From the NCBI GenBank assembly GCA_052161605.1, contig CP197409.1: 64,000 bases of DNA, one strand, 5' to 3'. This DNA comes from JBKCUI01 sp052161605. Lineage in GTDB: Bacteria; Planctomycetota; Planctomycetia; Pirellulales; Pirellulaceae. The notes under the pieces were generated by a model. That model saw only the letters and a list, made by a program, of their open reading frames with translations, was not told the DNA's origin and ran no database searches. Shown one piece after another: positions 51,676 to 61,114 of the stretch (within the stretch, counting starts at the first letter, position 1; every line of letters begins with the position of its first letter). The position numbers were made by a program, and so were the translations under genes.

Positions 51676-53946
51676 CTATTGGTGGTTCGCAGCCTTGGGA
51701 GCCGCGGCCTGACGCTCGAAAGCCAAGACAATTCGAATGATTTCATAGCCAATCTTCTGTTGCAGATGCTCAAAGATGGGTGTCATCTTTTCTCGGCCCA
51801 CGATATCCGCAGCGGCGATGACTTGTTTTTGGATTTCGATAGGGACCCATGGTTCGATGCTTTCCATGATTTCGCTTTGAAGCAAATCGCTCAAATGCCC
51901 CGACACTGTCCCCACAGTCACTCCCGCCCTGGCGGCGATCTCCTCCAGAGGACGCAGTTGTTTTAACATCGGGATCGTGATCGATTTGGTGCCTGACATC
52001 CGCATGGGGCTGGCTAGCGGAGCAGCTGTTGCCGATTTCCAAACCATATCTTTTGATGCGCCCGTCCGTTGGCAGTAGGAGCGTATCGCGGCGAGAAATC
52101 GCGATCCGTACGAATCCATCTTGGTTCGTCCGATTCCGCTAATACCCTCCATATGCTGCTCATCTGAGGGGCGGGTCGCACTGAGTTCGAGCAATACGTT
52201 GTCGGAAAAGACGATGTAGGGAGGCATGCCAATGGACGCAGCGATTTCCTTTCGCAAACCCCGTAACTCTTCAAATAGCTGCATATCTGCATGAGCACTC
52301 GCTTCGAATTGCAGCTCTTGTTTTCGCTGCTTGGTTTTCGTTGCGGTTCGAATCAAACGGGCCTCCCCGTTTCCTTGCAGAACGCTGCGGGCTTGCGTTC
52401 CCAGCTTGACAACAGGATATTCGCCGGCGTCAATGACCAGTAAATCTTGGCCGACTAGTTGATAGACCCAGTCTTTCAACTGGTTCTTGGAGTGGTCTTT
52501 GAGGATACCGTGCGTACTGAGTTGGTCGTGTTGCCGCTTTAGAATATCCGCTGCTCGCGATCCGGTGAGCACGTCGACCAAATAGTTGACGCCGTAACGT
52601 TCACCGATACGGAAAACGCAAGACATGATCTTCTGCGAGATGACCTTTGCATCCGGTACGCAATCGGTGTCACCCAGGCAAACATCGCATGCACCACAAT
52701 TGTCCGTTTCATAGGTTTGCCCAAAGTACTCCACCAGCGAACGATGGCGGCATTTCGGAGTGCGGCAATAGCTGGCCATTTCTTCGAGCTGCTTCTTGGC
52801 CGCAGCAACAATTTCGTCCGACACACCTGCTTCGATCAAGCTCTTTTCAGTCATCCGTCGCAAACCGATAAGATCACTGATGGTAAAGAACAATATGCAC
52901 TCAGCCGGGAGCCCATCGCGGCCTGCGCGACCTGTCTCTTGTTGGTAGTGCTCGATCGATTTCGGCATAGCAGCGTGTGCAACGAAGCGAACGTTCGGAC
53001 GATCGATTCCCATCCCAAAGGCAACCGTTGCCACGACGATGTCCACTTGTTCATTGACAAAGGCATCCTGTGCCTTTTTTCTTTCTTCGTTCGACATGCC
53101 TGCATGGTATCCCGCCACCGAGAAGCCTTGATGGGCGAGGTAAGCGGCGATTGATTCGACATCGTTGCGGCGCATGCAGTAAACAATTCCACCTGAGCCA
53201 CGGTGTCTCTCACATACTTCCTTTATTTGGGAGGGGAGATCCACTTGAGGTAGAATGCGATACGTTAGATTGGGGCGATCGAAAGAGCTGACCAGAACGG
53301 TTGGCGATTTCAGCTTGAGCTGTGCGACAATGTCGAGTCGCACTTTTTCGGTAGCGGTCGCAGTGAATGCGTGAATGGCTACGTTGGGAAAATGGTTTCT
53401 GAGCAAACCTAATTGTCGATACTCGGGCCGAAAGTCATGTCCCCATTGCGATACGCAGTGAGCTTCATCGATAGCGATCGTATGGACACCAGTTCCTTCC
53501 AGGAACTTGAGAAACTCCGGTGAAGTCATTCGTTCTGGAGAGACAAACAGCAGGCGTGCATTTCCAGACTTTATCAGTCTCGCAGCTTCCCGTTTTTCCT
53601 CAACGTTTAATGTGCTATCAACGCGAACTGCGCACACGCCGACCGCATTGAGCGAGTCGACTTGATCCTTCATAAGGGCCAGCAAGGGGGAGACAACGAT
53701 CGTCAGACCACCTTGGTGTACGGCGGGTGCTTGGTAGCATAACGATTTTCCGCCGCCGGTTGGCATGACGACCAAGGTGTCTTGCCGGTTGAGGATCGAC
53801 TCTATGGCAGCGGTTTGAGCGGGCCGGAGGCTTTGAAAGCCCCAAACCCGGTGAAGCATCTCAAAGAACGAAGCGTCTAGTTGACGAGTCATTGCATGTG
53901 ATGGGAATGTTGAGTGTGGCAATGTCGCAAGCGCAGATGCGGACAT
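51676..53946 (-). CDS. recQ: ATP-dependent DNA helicase RecQ
   Basis: 756 residues. Start ATG 53946 is preceded by AGGAGAGG, an excellent ribosome site. Motifs: MPTGGGKSLCYQ (Walker A), DEAHCVSQWGHDFRPEY, the FTATATEKVRLD, and RQETGRAGRDG. The RQC zinc cysteines (YCRTPKCRHR, CGACDVC) and the HRDC domain (RKEIAASIGMPPYIVFSD) follow; a C-terminal helix-turn-helix (TIPMLKQLRPLEEIAARAGVT) completes it. RecQ unwinds DNA in recombination and fork repair. It stands alone on the minus strand. Confidence 0.95.
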   Translation of the reverse strand: MSASALATLPHSTFPSHAMTRQLDASFFEMLHRVWGFQSLRPAQTAAIESILNRQDTLVVMPTGGGKSLCYQAPAVHQGGLTIVVSPLLALMKDQVDSLNAVGVCAVRVDSTLNVEEKREAARLIKSGNARLLFVSPERMTSPEFLKFLEGTGVHTIAIDEAHCVSQWGHDFRPEYRQLGLLRNHFPNVAIHAFTATATEKVRLDIVAQLKLKSPTVLVSSFDRPNLTYRILPQVDLPSQIKEVCERHRGSGGIVYCMRRNDVESIAAYLAHQGFSVAGYHAGMSNEERKKAQDAFVNEQVDIVVATVAFGMGIDRPNVRFVAHAAMPKSIEHYQQETGRAGRDGLPAECILFFTISDLIGLRRMTEKSLIEAGVSDEIVAAAKKQLEEMASYCRTPKCRHRSLVEYFGQTYETDNCGACDVCLGDTDCVPDAKVISQKIMSCVFRIGERYGVNYLVDVLTGSRAADILKRQHDQLSTHGILKDHSKNQLKDWVYQLVGQDLLVIDAGEYPVVKLGTQARSVLQGNGEARLIRTATKTKQRKQELQFEASAHADMQLFEELRGLRKEIAASIGMPPYIVFSDNVLLELSATRPSDEQHMEGISGIGRTKMDSYGSRFLAAIRSYCQRTGASKDMVWKSATAAPLASPMRMSGTKSITIPMLKQLRPLEEIAARAGVTVGTVSGHLSDLLQSEIMESIEPWVPIEIQKQVIAAADIVGREKMTPIFEHLQQKIGYEIIRIVLAFERQAAAPKAANHQ

Positions 53947-54408
53947 GATAGACCTCTCCTAAAAGCAAAAATGGAAAACCGATTACAAAGGTTTTGGGTC
54001 CATCAAAAATCAAGCACTTCCAAAGTGCGTTGCGAATTATAGCAAAAGCGATCAGCAATTGGTAAGCTGCCGAGTGAATTTGGGACTATGTCGCGCAGCG
54101 ACGTCAATAGTAGCGGAAAGGCCGCAAGGCCTCCGGTAGGGCGTCAGCGCGCCCACCGCCCATCAACCTACCCAATCAATGCCTCCTCCCTCGGCAACTC
54201 TGTATTTCGTCACCGAACGAGGCCGTTCCTGCAATCTGCGCTAGGTTGCCAACTCCCGAACGCCTCGCTAAACAGCCTAGATAAACGTTGATTTGCAGCC
54301 CGCTAGGCGGTACATTGAATGGAAGTTAAGGCTCCTTTCCAGCCGCTCAAGGGTTACTGAAATTGCTCAGCAAACTTTTACAGCGGACTCCCGCAGCGGA
54401 CCTCCGCA
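53947..54408. other. Intergenic region upstream of cytochrome gene, with hairpins
   Basis: 462 bases. It includes a GC-rich double hairpin (54114-54154, listed separately). No gene or convincing promoter was found beyond that. Confidence 0.4.
54114..54154. repeat. GC-rich double hairpin, REP-like
   Basis: First: CGG, bulge AA, AGGCC, tetraloop GCAA, GGCCTCCG (54114-54135). Second: GGGCG, loop TCAGCG, CGCCC (54139-54154). Dispersed GC-rich stem-loops with a GCAA loop in intergenic DNA are REP-like in form. No second copy was found in this window. Confidence 0.5.
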
Positions 54409-56949
54409 GTGCACTATCGATTAGCCGAACGGCATCGATTAGTAAGGCTGAGAACTGAGAAAGGAGCGATCCCCGGTAGAATCTGTCTCGATTACCAAGG
54501 CCAACGCGTGCACAAACCGATTTACTTGCCCCTACTTGCTTGGAGCGTAATGCTCGGACTGTTGCTGTGTTGGCTACCTGACTGCCGGGCTGAAGAAATC
54601 GACTTTGCTCATACTGTCGTACCAATTCTCAAAACCCACTGCTCCAAGTGCCACGCTGGGCTGCAACGCGAAGGCGGGTTCAGCCTCAATACTCGCGAGG
54701 ATCTCCTCGCCGGCGGAGACTCCGGCTCCCCTATCACTGTTGGTCAGCACGCATCGAGCGAGTTTTACCTCCGAGTTACATCCACCGAAGATGGTTACAA
54801 GATGCCGCCCGATGGAGAGGGGCTTTCCCCCGCGCAAGCCGCATTGATAGGGAAATGGATCGACCAAGGAGCGAAATGGGAATCTGGATTTACCTTTGCT
54901 CCGCGCACCTATGAGCCACCCCTTTTGCCACGTCGCCCAGAGCTCCCAACAACAACCACCGGTCGCGATCACCCATTGGATCGGATTCTTGATTTCGATT
55001 TGGCCCAACATGGCGAGCAGATGCCAGCAACCGTCTCAGACGAAGTCTTTCTGCGACGAGTATCTCTGGATTTGATCGGATTGTTGCCGACACCCGAGGA
55101 GCGTGCAAAGTTCTTGAGTGACGAGTCACCGAACAAGCGTGCCCACTTGGTCGACCGGTTGCTGTCGGAAAACGTCGCCTATGCTGATCACTGGTTAACC
55201 TTTTGGAACGATCTACTGCGGAACGACTATACAGGTACTGGCTTTATCACTGGTGGTCGAACCCAGATTACCACTTGGCTTTACGATGCCTTGTTGCGAA
55301 ACAAACCTTACGACCAGATGGCTCGTGAGTTGATCGCACCGCCAACCCCAGACAGCGCGGGTTTTATTAACGGGATACGATGGCGTGGTGAGGTTAGTGC
55401 TGGCCAAACGGTGGAGATTCAATTTGCACAGAGTGTTGGTCAATCGTTTTTGGGGATCAATCTCAAGTGTGCGTCTTGCCATGATAGCTTTGTGGACCGA
55501 TGGACCTTGGACGAAGCTTTCGGCTTGGCCGCGATCTACAGCGAGCGACCGTTAGAGATTCACCGTTGCGACAAGCCGCTCGGACAGATGGCTGAGCCGA
55601 AGTGGTTGTTTCCCGAACTCGGTTCCATCGATTCCAAGGCAGATAAGAACCAGAGACTCCAGCAGTTAGCTACGCTATTAACTCACCGTGACAATGGACG
55701 ATTCACCCGAACCATGGTCAATCGGCTCTGGCATCGACTGATGGGCAGAGGTATCGTGCATCCGACCGATGCCATGCAAACCGAACCATGGAACGAAGAT
55801 CTACTAGATTATCTGGCGATTCATTTGTCAGATAACAATTACGATCTAAAGCAGACACTTCGTCTCATCGTCACTTCGGCAGCCTACCAATCCCGGTCGG
55901 AATCCGTCGCTGAAACAGCCGATGCTGCGACTTATACTTATCGAGGGCCTCGAGCCAAACGTTTGACGGCGGAGCAGTTGCTCGATGCGATTTGGCAATT
56001 AACGGGAGCGGCACCTAATGCGATGGATGCCCAAGTCCAACGGACCGAGCCTGGAGAGCCATTAAAGCAAAAGCGAGAACTCCAAGCCAAGTGGATATGG
56101 AATGCGGTGGATGCGACCAATGCGCCTGCCGGTCAAACGTTGGCATTCCGAAAAGTTTGGAATGCTACACAAGTTCCAGAGCGAGCGATCGCCGTAATCA
56201 GTTGCGATAATGAGTATCGGGCTTACCTTAACGGACGTTTCATCGGCGAAGGCAAACAGTGGGATGCGCCGAACACCATCGTCCTGGAATCGTTGAAGGC
56301 GGGTGATAACGAATTGCTCATCGTAGGACGTAATGGTGGGGGGACCCCGAACCCGGCCGGACTATGGTGCGAGGTGCTTTATACTTGTCCCGATAGTACA
56401 GAAGGCGGCTTTGGGACAGACGGATCTTGGGAATGGACCTCGCAATTGCCAAACGACTCCGGTTCGTTTTCGTCCCCCCCCAACGATTGGCAAACGGCAA
56501 TTGCGGTGAACCATAGTGGAATTTGGTCCCCTCGAGTAACTCCGCAAGCGGAGACCATGTTAGCCAAGGGAATACACGGCAATATAGCAATGGTTCGCGC
56601 GTCGCTCGTCAAGAGCGACTTTCTGATGCGATCGCTTGGAAGACCGAATCGCGATCAGATCGTCTCGGTTCGTCCGACGGAAATGACAACCCTGGAAGCC
56701 ATTGATCTTTCGATCGGCGAGACGTTGGATAGTTACCTGAAGCGGGGTGCAGAGCGATTGGCAAACAAGTCGTGGGACAATCCCGAAGCTTTTGTGGATT
56801 GGCTGTTCCAGCACGCTTTGAGTCGAGAGCCAAGTCTTGAAGAGAAATCTTTATTAGCAAGCGAACTGTCGATGCCATTAGCCCCTTCCGCAGTGGCCGA
56901 CATTCTTTGGGCGGTCGTTATGCTCCCCGAGTTTCAGATCAATCGTTGA
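54409..56949 (+). CDS. PSCyt1-DUF1549-DUF1553 exported protein
   Basis: 846 residues from ATG 54409; a GTG at 54508 would give a tidier signal peptide (YLPLLAWSVMLGLLLCWLP). A heme c motif THCSKCHAG comes first (PSCyt1, about residues 65-165, ending with DQGAKWESG), then DUF1549 (DHPLDRILDFDLAQ, RRVSLDLIGLLPTPEE) and DUF1553 (FTRTMVNRLWHRLMGRG, EWNEDLLDYLAIHL-type stretch, SAAYQSRS). Within DUF1553, about residues 545-700, an inserted beta-rich domain (AKWIWNAVDATNAPAG, YRAYLNGRFIGEGKQWD) resembles a carbohydrate-binding jelly roll. This fusion with a following DUF1501 gene is a phylum hallmark; the substrate is unknown. Confidence 0.9.
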   Translation: MHYRLAERHRLVRLRTEKGAIPGRICLDYQGQRVHKPIYLPLLAWSVMLGLLLCWLPDCRAEEIDFAHTVVPILKTHCSKCHAGLQREGGFSLNTREDLLAGGDSGSPITVGQHASSEFYLRVTSTEDGYKMPPDGEGLSPAQAALIGKWIDQGAKWESGFTFAPRTYEPPLLPRRPELPTTTTGRDHPLDRILDFDLAQHGEQMPATVSDEVFLRRVSLDLIGLLPTPEERAKFLSDESPNKRAHLVDRLLSENVAYADHWLTFWNDLLRNDYTGTGFITGGRTQITTWLYDALLRNKPYDQMARELIAPPTPDSAGFINGIRWRGEVSAGQTVEIQFAQSVGQSFLGINLKCASCHDSFVDRWTLDEAFGLAAIYSERPLEIHRCDKPLGQMAEPKWLFPELGSIDSKADKNQRLQQLATLLTHRDNGRFTRTMVNRLWHRLMGRGIVHPTDAMQTEPWNEDLLDYLAIHLSDNNYDLKQTLRLIVTSAAYQSRSESVAETADAATYTYRGPRAKRLTAEQLLDAIWQLTGAAPNAMDAQVQRTEPGEPLKQKRELQAKWIWNAVDATNAPAGQTLAFRKVWNATQVPERAIAVISCDNEYRAYLNGRFIGEGKQWDAPNTIVLESLKAGDNELLIVGRNGGGTPNPAGLWCEVLYTCPDSTEGGFGTDGSWEWTSQLPNDSGSFSSPPNDWQTAIAVNHSGIWSPRVTPQAETMLAKGIHGNIAMVRASLVKSDFLMRSLGRPNRDQIVSVRPTEMTTLEAIDLSIGETLDSYLKRGAERLANKSWDNPEAFVDWLFQHALSREPSLEEKSLLASELSMPLAPSAVADILWAVVMLPEFQINR

Positions 56950-56956
56950 GGAAATC

Positions 56957-58423
56957 ATGCAACATCGAAACAGAATGGAATGGGAGTTCGAAGCACGTCG
57001 CGAATTCCTGAAAAAGCTAGCCGCAGCAAGTGTTACAACGCTTGGTTTTGGTGCGCCGCATTTGAGGGCTGCCGCCGATGGTCAGCCCATTCAACATCCT
57101 ATTGCTACCGCCGATTCGTGTATCGTTCTGTGGATGGGTGGTGGCATGGCCGCTCCGGATACGTTTGATCCGAAGCGATATGTTCCATTCAAGGTCGGGG
57201 TGCCTGTCGCAGAAATCGAAAGCACCTTTCCCTCTATCGATACGGTTGTTGATGACATCAAGTTGACCGAAGGTTTAGAACACATTGCTCAAGTCATGGA
57301 TCGAGCAACCTTGATTCGCTCTCATGTTCTGCCTGACTTGGGGAGCATATTGCACTCGCGACATCAGTACCACTGGCACACAGGGTATGTGCCGCCGCAA
57401 ACGGTTGCATGTCCGCATATTGGAGCTTGGATGGCAAAGGTTCTGGGCCCATTGAATCCCGTGATGCCAGCCTTTGTTAACATAGGTCAGCGTTTGGAAG
57501 GAGTGGGCGAACAAGAAGAGCTGAAAGCATTCACGACGGCGGGTTTCTTTGGGAGTGAGTTTGGTCCTTTGAACTTACCGTTTCCCGAGGAGGCCGCTCA
57601 ATCAGTCCGGCCGCCAGCTGGAATGGATGCCGGTCGATTTGCGAATCGGCAGAAATTGTTCAAGAAACTAGTCGATCAATCGCCGCAACGTGACTACTTG
57701 AGTGACTTTCAATACGAATCCCAGCTACGTTCGATGGAAAATGCGTATCGGCTGTTAAGCTCGAAAGAGCGAGAGGCATTTGATATCTCGCTCGAGCCAG
57801 CAGAGAGCTATGCCAAGTACGATACGGGACGATTTGGTCGGGGGTGTTTGCTCGCACGTCGACTGGTTGAAAACGGAGCTCGGTTTGTCGAGGTCACAAC
57901 GGAGTACGTTCCGTTTTTGCATTGGGATACTCACGCGGACGGACATACGACGCTTCAACGAATGAAGAAGGAAATCGATCAGCCCATCGCTCAGTTAATC
58001 TTGGACTTGGAGAGTCGAGGATTGCTGGACCGAACGTTGGTGATTCTAGCCAGTGAATTCAGTCGGGACATGATCATGGAAGGGAAACCGGGCTCGAATG
58101 CCGCCGACCAAACGACGGAACCAGTGGAAGAGTTAAAGACGATGAAACACTATGGACAACATCGTCATTTCACAGGTGCATCCTGTGTCGTCATGTGGGG
58201 TGGCGGCGTTCAAGGGGGGCAGCTTTACGGAGCATCAGCAGTGGAAAGACCGTTTGTGGCAGTGGACAAGCCCTTAAGCGTGACTGATTTGCACGCGACG
58301 ATATTCAATGCCATGGGAGTCAGTCCCCAGACAGCGTTTGATGTCGAGCAACGTCCCTTTTACGCGACGGAGGATGGCAAGGGCCTGCCTGCGCGGGACA
58401 TCTTTCGGCAGATCAACACATAA
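56957..58423 (+). CDS. DUF1501 protein, Tat-exported
   Basis: 488 residues. The N-terminus has a Tat signal (ARREFLKKLAAASV, hydrophobic stretch, then HLRAAA). The body matches DUF1501, an alkaline phosphatase/sulfatase-like fold (LWMGGGMAAPDTFDPK, GPLNPVMPAFVNIG, DTHADGHTTLQRMKK, LVILASEFSRD). It starts seven bases after the stop of the DUF1549/1553 gene, so the two are cotranscribed and may act as one complex in the periplasm. Confidence 0.93.
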   Translation: MQHRNRMEWEFEARREFLKKLAAASVTTLGFGAPHLRAAADGQPIQHPIATADSCIVLWMGGGMAAPDTFDPKRYVPFKVGVPVAEIESTFPSIDTVVDDIKLTEGLEHIAQVMDRATLIRSHVLPDLGSILHSRHQYHWHTGYVPPQTVACPHIGAWMAKVLGPLNPVMPAFVNIGQRLEGVGEQEELKAFTTAGFFGSEFGPLNLPFPEEAAQSVRPPAGMDAGRFANRQKLFKKLVDQSPQRDYLSDFQYESQLRSMENAYRLLSSKEREAFDISLEPAESYAKYDTGRFGRGCLLARRLVENGARFVEVTTEYVPFLHWDTHADGHTTLQRMKKEIDQPIAQLILDLESRGLLDRTLVILASEFSRDMIMEGKPGSNAADQTTEPVEELKTMKHYGQHRHFTGASCVVMWGGGVQGGQLYGASAVERPFVAVDKPLSVTDLHATIFNAMGVSPQTAFDVEQRPFYATEDGKGLPARDIFRQINT

Positions 58424-58707
58424 GGCGCTCGGATAGGTCGCCCCAGTTTTTTCTCAATTAAGGGAGGATTCGGCGACGAAACGGTCCATTTATTGACCCA
58501 CTGTTCCACATTGGGAATTCGAACGATATACTGGGTAGGAGGAATTCGCAGCTTTGTTGCAAATTCCTGTTAGGGGCACTTTTCAGTAGGGCTGGACAGA
58601 TACATTTCATCGTTTCCAGACACTTGACCGACTCGTCTTATCAGTCTTATCTCATCGTATTCAACAGCGAAAAACTCCTCATCATTGGATTTCTTGAAAG
58701 GTAAAAA
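58424..58707. other. Spacer before Gfo/Idh gene
   Basis: 284 bases. GGCG and CGCC flank a loop, then TTTTTT at about 58450, a weak terminator for the DUF1501 operon. The next gene starts after AAAGGTAAAAA. Confidence 0.35.
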
Positions 58708-60078
58708 ATGATCTCTCCCAAGAACAAGAGCCGTCGTAACTTTTTAAAGGCCACGTCAGCGGCAGCTTGTACTGGTTTTTTCGTAGGCACCAGTGGCGTA
58801 TCCCGTGCACTATACTCACCAAACGAACGACCCGTCTTTGCGACGATTGGATTGCGGAACCAGGGTTGGACGATCACCGACAAATCCACTAAGTACGCTG
58901 ACTTTGCGGCGTTTGCAGATGTGGATGCCAACGTCTTGGGCTCTATCAATGAGAGGCTAAAGAACAAAACGGGCAAGGCGGCCGATGGGTACAAAGACTA
59001 CCGAGAGATCCTAGATCGCAAAGATATCGATGCGGTCATGATTGCCACTCCCGATCATTGGCATACCAAGATTACGGTAGAAGCCATGTTGGCGGGCAAG
59101 GATGTTTATTGCGAGAAGCCACTGACGCTGACGATCGATGAGGGCAAGCTTATCGAGAAGATGGTCAAGCAAACGGGGCGCATCTGCCAAGTCGGGACCA
59201 TGCAACGCACCGAGTTCGACAGTCGCTTCCTGAAAGCGATTGCAATCGTTCGTAGCGGTCGGTTAGGTGAAATCAAAAAGGTGACCTGCGGCATTAATGG
59301 AGCAACGGGCTCTCCAGAGATACCAGCCATCGATGTACCTGACGGGCTCGATTGGGATACTTGGTTAGGACCTGCTCCGTTTGTACCGTACCGCGCTTTG
59401 CCAGAAATTCGCCAAGGCTACGGCGGAGGCGTACCTCTCTTCACCAATTGCCATTATGCATGGCGAAACTGGTATGAGTATTCTGGTGGCCAGATGAACG
59501 ACTGGGGAGCTCACCACGTGGACATTGCTACCTGGGCGCTGGGAGCTCACGAGACAGGCCCTAATAAGATCACTCCCGTCAGCTTCTCGCTCCCTGTGGA
59601 TTACGAAAACGGTTATCCCAAGGTAAGCGATCGATATAACTCGCCGACCAAGTTCGAGATTCTTGCCAACATGCCTGGCGACATCCCCATGGTAATCACC
59701 AGCGAAGGAGATAACGGTATTCTATTCGAGGGTACGGAAGGACGGATCTTTGTGAATCGAGGCCGACTCACCGGTAAGCCAGTTGAGGAACTCGAGAGCA
59801 ATCCTCTGCCAGAAGGAGTTATCGAAGAGATTTATGGTGGTCCTGTAAGCGAGAACCACACCGATAATTTCATCGCATCAATGAGATCTCGCAAACAGCC
59901 GATCGCTGATGTTTGGACCCACAACAGAATGCTCGAAACTTGCCATTTGGCCAACATCGCCATTCGCCTGGGGCGTGAGTTAACTTGGGATCCCGTGAAG
60001 CGAGAAATCGTGGGTGACGAACAAGCGAACTCGTTCCTGCAGCGCGAGAGCCGCAAGGGCTTTGAAATCAATATGTAG
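58708..60078 (+). CDS. Gfo/Idh/MocA-family oxidoreductase, Tat-exported
   Basis: 456 residues. Tat signal SRRNFLKATSAAACTGFFVG. The NAD(P)-binding part reads AFADVDANVLGSINERL, and the family motif VYCEKPLTLTIDEGKLIEK gives the catalytic-site Lys; the C-terminal substrate-binding region includes NDWGAHHVDIATWALG with the His/Asp typical of planctomycete members. These oxidise or reduce sugars or sugar derivatives. It follows the DUF1501 gene by 285 bases. Confidence 0.93.
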   Translation: MISPKNKSRRNFLKATSAAACTGFFVGTSGVSRALYSPNERPVFATIGLRNQGWTITDKSTKYADFAAFADVDANVLGSINERLKNKTGKAADGYKDYREILDRKDIDAVMIATPDHWHTKITVEAMLAGKDVYCEKPLTLTIDEGKLIEKMVKQTGRICQVGTMQRTEFDSRFLKAIAIVRSGRLGEIKKVTCGINGATGSPEIPAIDVPDGLDWDTWLGPAPFVPYRALPEIRQGYGGGVPLFTNCHYAWRNWYEYSGGQMNDWGAHHVDIATWALGAHETGPNKITPVSFSLPVDYENGYPKVSDRYNSPTKFEILANMPGDIPMVITSEGDNGILFEGTEGRIFVNRGRLTGKPVEELESNPLPEGVIEEIYGGPVSENHTDNFIASMRSRKQPIADVWTHNRMLETCHLANIAIRLGRELTWDPVKREIVGDEQANSFLQRESRKGFEINM

Positions 60079-60100
60079 TCCGCTGACTATGTTCAGCGGA
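60079..60100 (+). terminator. Perfect hairpin right after the oxidoreductase stop
   Basis: TCCGCTGA, loop CTATGT, TCAGCGGA, directly abutting the stop codon at 60076-60078. No T-run follows, so it could also protect the transcript 3' end. Confidence 0.5.
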
Positions 60101-60144
60101 TAGCCGGATTGCCCGTCGCGCAACTCGTTAATATAAGCTGCATC

Positions 60145-60172
60145 TCGGATAGGCCCCCTATGTCCTATCCGA
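60145..60172. terminator. Second hairpin between oxidoreductase and flgH
   Basis: TCGGATAGG, loop CCCCCTATGT, CCTATCCGA, a perfect nine-base stem followed by CTTCTTCAT. It lies between convergent genes and may end transcripts from either side. Confidence 0.55.
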
Positions 60173-60277
60173 CTTCTTCATCGTGGAGCTTTGGTTTACG
60201 CAACTCCGCCGGCAATCTTTCAATTCTTCCCAGCCACCATTGGATTTGGTTTTGACGGAGGTAAATAATGTCGGTCT

Positions 60278-61096
60278 TTAGAACGGTTTGAACTTGGCGT
60301 AGAGTTTGGTGAGCCAACCGCGTGAGTAACCATCTCGTACGTGGCCATCGTCAGCTCGCTTGATTTCGAGATCCAGCAAATTCCGACTTAACAACGTGTT
60401 GCTGGCATCAATGTCTTGTACCCGGCAACTGCCGATTAGAAACACCTCCATGACGTTGTCGTTAAAGGTGATTTTCTTGCTGCCCTGCAGGGTGAGTAAA
60501 CCGTTGGGCTTTATATCGACGACCTGAGTCGCAATGTTAAAAGTCAGACTTTCATTGGTGCGTATCAAGGAGTCACCTCGATAAACCTCATTGCTGAGAC
60601 CAAACACTCTCGGATCTCCATCCTTCTGAGCGGCTGGTTTCAGGTTGAAGTTCTCGAGCTTCACCCAGTTGCTGAGGACCGCATCCAATTGCGTTGTTTT
60701 TCTCGATGTAGCATTTCCTAACATTAACGCCGTACCAGCTTCGTCGACCCTTACCATTACAGCATCATGCATGGCAATGGTTCTCGCTTGGCTTGGTGGA
60801 ATGTAGGTCAAGCCAGCTTGAATACCGTACGCTGGATCCATATCGTACCCCGGTGGCATGATTGCACCATCATTGGATTGCATCATATCTGGAGCATTTG
60901 AATTTGCAAATGTTTGTTGCTGCGCTCGTCCAGTGGGATCCATATTCGGTGCAACATCTTGCGGACGATAGTTAGCCATCTGCACGGTGTTCGCTTGAGC
61001 CGGTCGGTGGAATAGGCTGCCACTTTGCCCAAAAGCCGAGCCGAAAGGACACAAGCAGAATCCTAGAACGCCAAACCAAATACTATTTTTCTTCAT
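60278..61096 (-). CDS. flgH: Flagellar L-ring protein
   Basis: About 272 residues from ATG 61096, which is preceded by AAGGATTCCAAG; an upstream ATG at 61111 is also in frame. A signal segment (SIWFGVLGFCLCPFGSA) leads. The conserved FlgH core is visible: SRKTTQLDAVLSNWVKLEN, FNIATQVVDIKPNGLLTLQG, KKITFNDNVMEVFLIGSCR and DIDASNTLLSRNLLDLEIK. FlgH forms the outer-membrane L ring, in keeping with a Gram-negative-like envelope. It follows flgA by a small gap on the same strand. Confidence 0.92.
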   Translation of the reverse strand: MKKNSIWFGVLGFCLCPFGSAFGQSGSLFHRPAQANTVQMANYRPQDVAPNMDPTGRAQQQTFANSNAPDMMQSNDGAIMPPGYDMDPAYGIQAGLTYIPPSQARTIAMHDAVMVRVDEAGTALMLGNATSRKTTQLDAVLSNWVKLENFNLKPAAQKDGDPRVFGLSNEVYRGDSLIRTNESLTFNIATQVVDIKPNGLLTLQGSKKITFNDNVMEVFLIGSCRVQDIDASNTLLSRNLLDLEIKRADDGHVRDGYSRGWLTKLYAKFKPF

Positions 61097-61114
61097 CTTG
61101 GAATCCTTCATGCG

